Below the pieces are notes generated by a model. It worked only from the letters and a program-made list of their open reading frames with translations. It ran no database searches and was not told the origin of the DNA. A DNA stretch of 15,966 nucleotides, from NCBI GenBank assembly GCA_024681875.1, contig JAILAA010000023.1, positions 1 through 15,966 of the forward strand, in the 5' to 3' direction. Positions 14,258 through 15,966 of this stretch are shown in pieces. Origin of the DNA: Prevotella sp. (GTDB lineage: Bacteria > Bacteroidota > Bacteroidia > Bacteroidales > Bacteroidaceae). The position numbers and the translations under genes were made by a program. The first letter of the stretch is position 1; each line of letters begins with the position of its first letter.

Positions 14258-14878
14258 TTAACCAATGACGTTCATCAAGAAGTCGACGGCACCGTTGACG
14301 CCGAACTTGCGCACGTTGAGCGTTACGTCGTAATTGCGGGCATCCTGCCAGTCACTGCCTGTATAGTTCTTCGTGTAGAGCTCGCGTGAGTAGTCGTTGT
14401 CTACAATCATTGCGGCAGCATCCACTTCCGAGATGTCATACTTCTCGGCAATGCGACGTTTGCGGCAGGCATCGTCGGCATGGATGAAAATCTTCAGCGC
14501 ATTGGGATGGTCGCGGAAGATATGGAATCCGCAACGGCCAATAATCACACACGACTCCTGCGCGGCGATGCTACGGATGGCATCTGCCTGCGCCTCGAAG
14601 AGCTGGTGCGACGTCTGGTCGTGCTCCTGTCCGTTATACTCGGCGCCAGCCATGTACTGGCGGTAGAAGCTGGTGAAGTCGTCGCGCCAAAGCGGATTGC
14701 GGGCCTCAATCTTCTCCATAGCCTCCTCCACACCACCGAAGCGGCGTGCCACCTCGTTTATGATTTGCTTGTCGAGCAGCTTTACGCCTAAGCGATGGGC
14801 CAGCTCAGCACCAATCTCATGTCCGCCTGTTCCAAACTGACGGCTGATGGTGATGATGAATTTATCCTCCTTATTCAT
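14258..14878 (-). CDS. Cytidylate kinase-like family protein
   Basis: 206 residues from the ATG at 14878 (MNKEDKFIITISRQFG). The ATG at 14905 would leave only a few bases after the predicted transcription start, so the inner start is preferred. An N-terminal P-loop-like SRQFGTGGHEIG (Gly-rich, with basic residue) is followed by LLDKQIINEVARRFG, VIIGRCGFHIFRD in the middle, and RKRRIAEKYDIS, then DYSRELYTKNYTGSDWQDAR and YDVTLNV near the end. This pattern is that of the cytidylate-kinase-like family common in Bacteroidetes and Firmicutes, which is related to but distinct from Cmk. NMP kinase activity is plausible, but substrate specificity is not established. First gene of a likely two-gene unit with the J-domain protein; divergent from uxuA. 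Confidence 0.88.
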   Translation of the reverse strand: MNKEDKFIITISRQFGTGGHEIGAELAHRLGVKLLDKQIINEVARRFGGVEEAMEKIEARNPLWRDDFTSFYRQYMAGAEYNGQEHDQTSHQLFEAQADAIRSIAAQESCVIIGRCGFHIFRDHPNALKIFIHADDACRKRRIAEKYDISEVDAAAMIVDNDYSRELYTKNYTGSDWQDARNYDVTLNVRKFGVNGAVDFLMNVIG

Positions 14879-14914
14879 AGTTGTAAGATTTTTAGTGTTT
14901 AACATCCTTTGTTT

Positions 14915-14946
14915 GCAAAGATAGTATTTTTTTCCTATCCACGCAA
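14915..14946 (-). promoter_or_regulatory. Predicted promoter for the kinase-like/J-domain unit
   Basis: On the minus strand TATCTTTGC at 14923-14915, with TTGC at 14946-14943 exactly 19 nt upstream (a weaker -33 match). The start would be near 14909, leaving about 31 nt before the ATG at 14878. Confidence 0.65.
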
Positions 14947-14997
14947 GTTTTTTTGAAAAAAAGTACAGCTCATCACTGCAATCTCATAAAAATGCTG

Positions 14998-15006
14998 TAT
15001 CTTTGC
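14998..15006 (+). promoter_or_regulatory. Predicted -7 promoter box for uxuA
   Basis: TATCTTTGC, a perfect -7 consensus, 28 bp before the ATG at 15035. At the expected -33 position only ACTG is found, so the upstream element is weak and an activator may be needed. It lies in the 156-bp divergent region shared with the kinase-like gene. Confidence 0.6.
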
Positions 15007-15034
15007 AGCAATCTTTTTAAACACTTAAACAATT

Positions 15035-15966
15035 ATGGAAAGAACATGGAGATGGTTTGGCAAGAAAGACAAGATTACGCTTGCCATGCTGAGACAGATT
15101 GGAGTAGAGGGCATTGTTACCGCCCTGCACGACGTGCCCCTTGGACAGGTGTGGACACGTGAGAAAATCCGCGAGCTTCGCGAATATATCGAGAGCTATG
15201 GTATGCGCTGGAGCGTCGTCGAGAGCCTGCCTGTGGTGGAGACCATCAAGTATGCCGGCCCTGACCGCGACGAGCAGATTGAGGTATACAAGGAGTCGCT
15301 GAGGAATCTCTCGGCCGAAGGCATCCACTGCATCTGCTACAACTTCATGCCTGTGCTCGACTGGGCCCGCACCGACCTCTTCCACAACAATCCCAACGGT
15401 GCCACCAACCTCTATTTCAACTATGCTGAATTTGCCTATTTCGACATTTATATTCTCAAGCGCCCGGGCGCACGTGAGGAGTGGAGCAAGTTCCAGTTCC
15501 CCGAGGGCTGGGGCGAGGGCCGAAACGTATTGGCTGAATGTGATGAGATGGCCAAAACGATGACGCCCGAGAAAGACCACAAGCTGGTGGAGAACATCGT
15601 TATCAAGACGCAAGGCTTCGTCTCTGGCAACTTCAGTGAGAACGACGAGGCTCCCGTGCAGAAATTCCGCGAGTTCCTCGACCTCTACAAAGGCATCGAC
15701 AAGGCACAGCTGCGCCAGAACATGAAATATTTCCTCGAGGCCATCATGCCCGTGTGCGAGGAATGTGGTATGAACATGTGCGTTCATCCCGACGATCCCC
15801 CCATTGAGATTCTTGGTCTGCCACGCATTGTGCGCACCGAGGAGGACATCCAGTGGTTCCTCGACGCCGTGCCTAACAAACACAACGGTCTTACGTTCTG
15901 CGCAGGTTCCCTTTCAGCTGGAGCATACAATAATGTCGTCGAGCTGGCGAAGAAATTCGCTTCGCG
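15035..15966 (+). CDS. uxuA: Mannonate dehydratase (3' end outside window)
   Basis: The frame from the ATG at 15035 stays open to the window edge (310 codons of the ~390 expected). It dehydrates D-mannonate to 2-keto-3-deoxygluconate in hexuronate (glucuronate) catabolism. The N-terminus MERTWRWFGKKDKITLAMLR is the UxuA start. Further marks are GIVTALHDVPLGQVW, WSVVESLPV, CYNFMPVLDW (Cys101 onward), CVHPDDPP (Cys249, His251) and TFCAGSLSAG (Cys289). The Cys and His residues of the last two motifs fall where UxuA binds its metal ion. No truncation other than the window edge. In related genomes a fructuronate reductase gene often follows, but that is out of view. Own promoter predicted at 14998-15006. 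Confidence 0.96.
   Translation, partial: MERTWRWFGKKDKITLAMLRQIGVEGIVTALHDVPLGQVWTREKIRELREYIESYGMRWSVVESLPVVETIKYAGPDRDEQIEVYKESLRNLSAEGIHCICYNFMPVLDWARTDLFHNNPNGATNLYFNYAEFAYFDIYILKRPGAREEWSKFQFPEGWGEGRNVLAECDEMAKTMTPEKDHKLVENIVIKTQGFVSGNFSENDEAPVQKFREFLDLYKGIDKAQLRQNMKYFLEAIMPVCEECGMNMCVHPDDPPIEILGLPRIVRTEEDIQWFLDAVPNKHNGLTFCAGSLSAGAYNNVVELAKKFAS

Noticed and set aside
15017..15883. 288-codon minus-strand open frame opposite uxuA
   Set aside because: The plus strand encodes a clear UxuA with metal-binding motifs over the same span. The minus frame is an antisense shadow of a GC-rich gene.

Overview
The window looks like chromosomal DNA from a Bacteroidales bacterium, most likely Prevotella or a close relative. 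The grounds are: -7 boxes of the TAnnTTTGC type in front of most transcription units, no obvious Shine-Dalgarno sequences, a FeoA-FeoB fusion, a fused aspartokinase-homoserine dehydrogenase, Omp28-type secreted proteins with a YDLQG-like C-terminal tail, and Prevotella-style short palindromic and tandem repeats. The genus is an inference; the sequence alone does not fix it.

Layout. (1) 1-2826, plus strand: the end of a secreted beta-rich protein, then an Omp28-like exported protein with a thioredoxin CGYC motif. Both end in a similar sorting-type tail. (2) 2827-2931: a 14-bp perfect hairpin and one copy of a GC-rich palindromic repeat between convergent genes. (3) 2932-5412, minus strand: thrA, standing alone without thrB or thrC beside it. 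(4) 5512-9664, plus strand: an apparent polyamine operon. It holds agmatine deiminase, a leucine-rich-repeat lipoprotein, and N-carbamoylputrescine amidase, which is fused in frame to an exported beta-propeller protein. The two enzymes convert agmatine to putrescine through N-carbamoylputrescine. (5) 9665-10147: 483 bp without a convincing gene, holding a decayed minus-strand reading frame and a well-formed promoter. (6) 10148-10891, plus strand: two AT-richer, paralogous zinc-ribbon membrane proteins. (7) 10898-13288, minus strand: the FeoA-FeoB ferrous iron transporter with its own canonical promoter. (8) 13457-14878, minus strand: a TerB/J-domain membrane protein downstream of a cytidylate-kinase-like protein. 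(9) 15035 to the window end, plus strand: uxuA (mannonate dehydratase), cut by the window edge.

The most unusual theme is that short repeat families have entered coding sequence without breaking the frame. Two inverted arrays built from 7-bp units sit inside agmatine deiminase loops, and the same 7-bp unit forms an eight-copy array upstream of feoB. Three copies of a GC-rich palindrome sit inside feoB, and a fourth lies next to the thrA stop codon. The second notable item is the amidase-propeller fusion, which joins a cytoplasmic enzyme to what looks like a signal peptide, a periplasmic propeller and a C-terminal membrane anchor. No CRISPR array, intact insertion sequence, tRNA or rRNA was seen.
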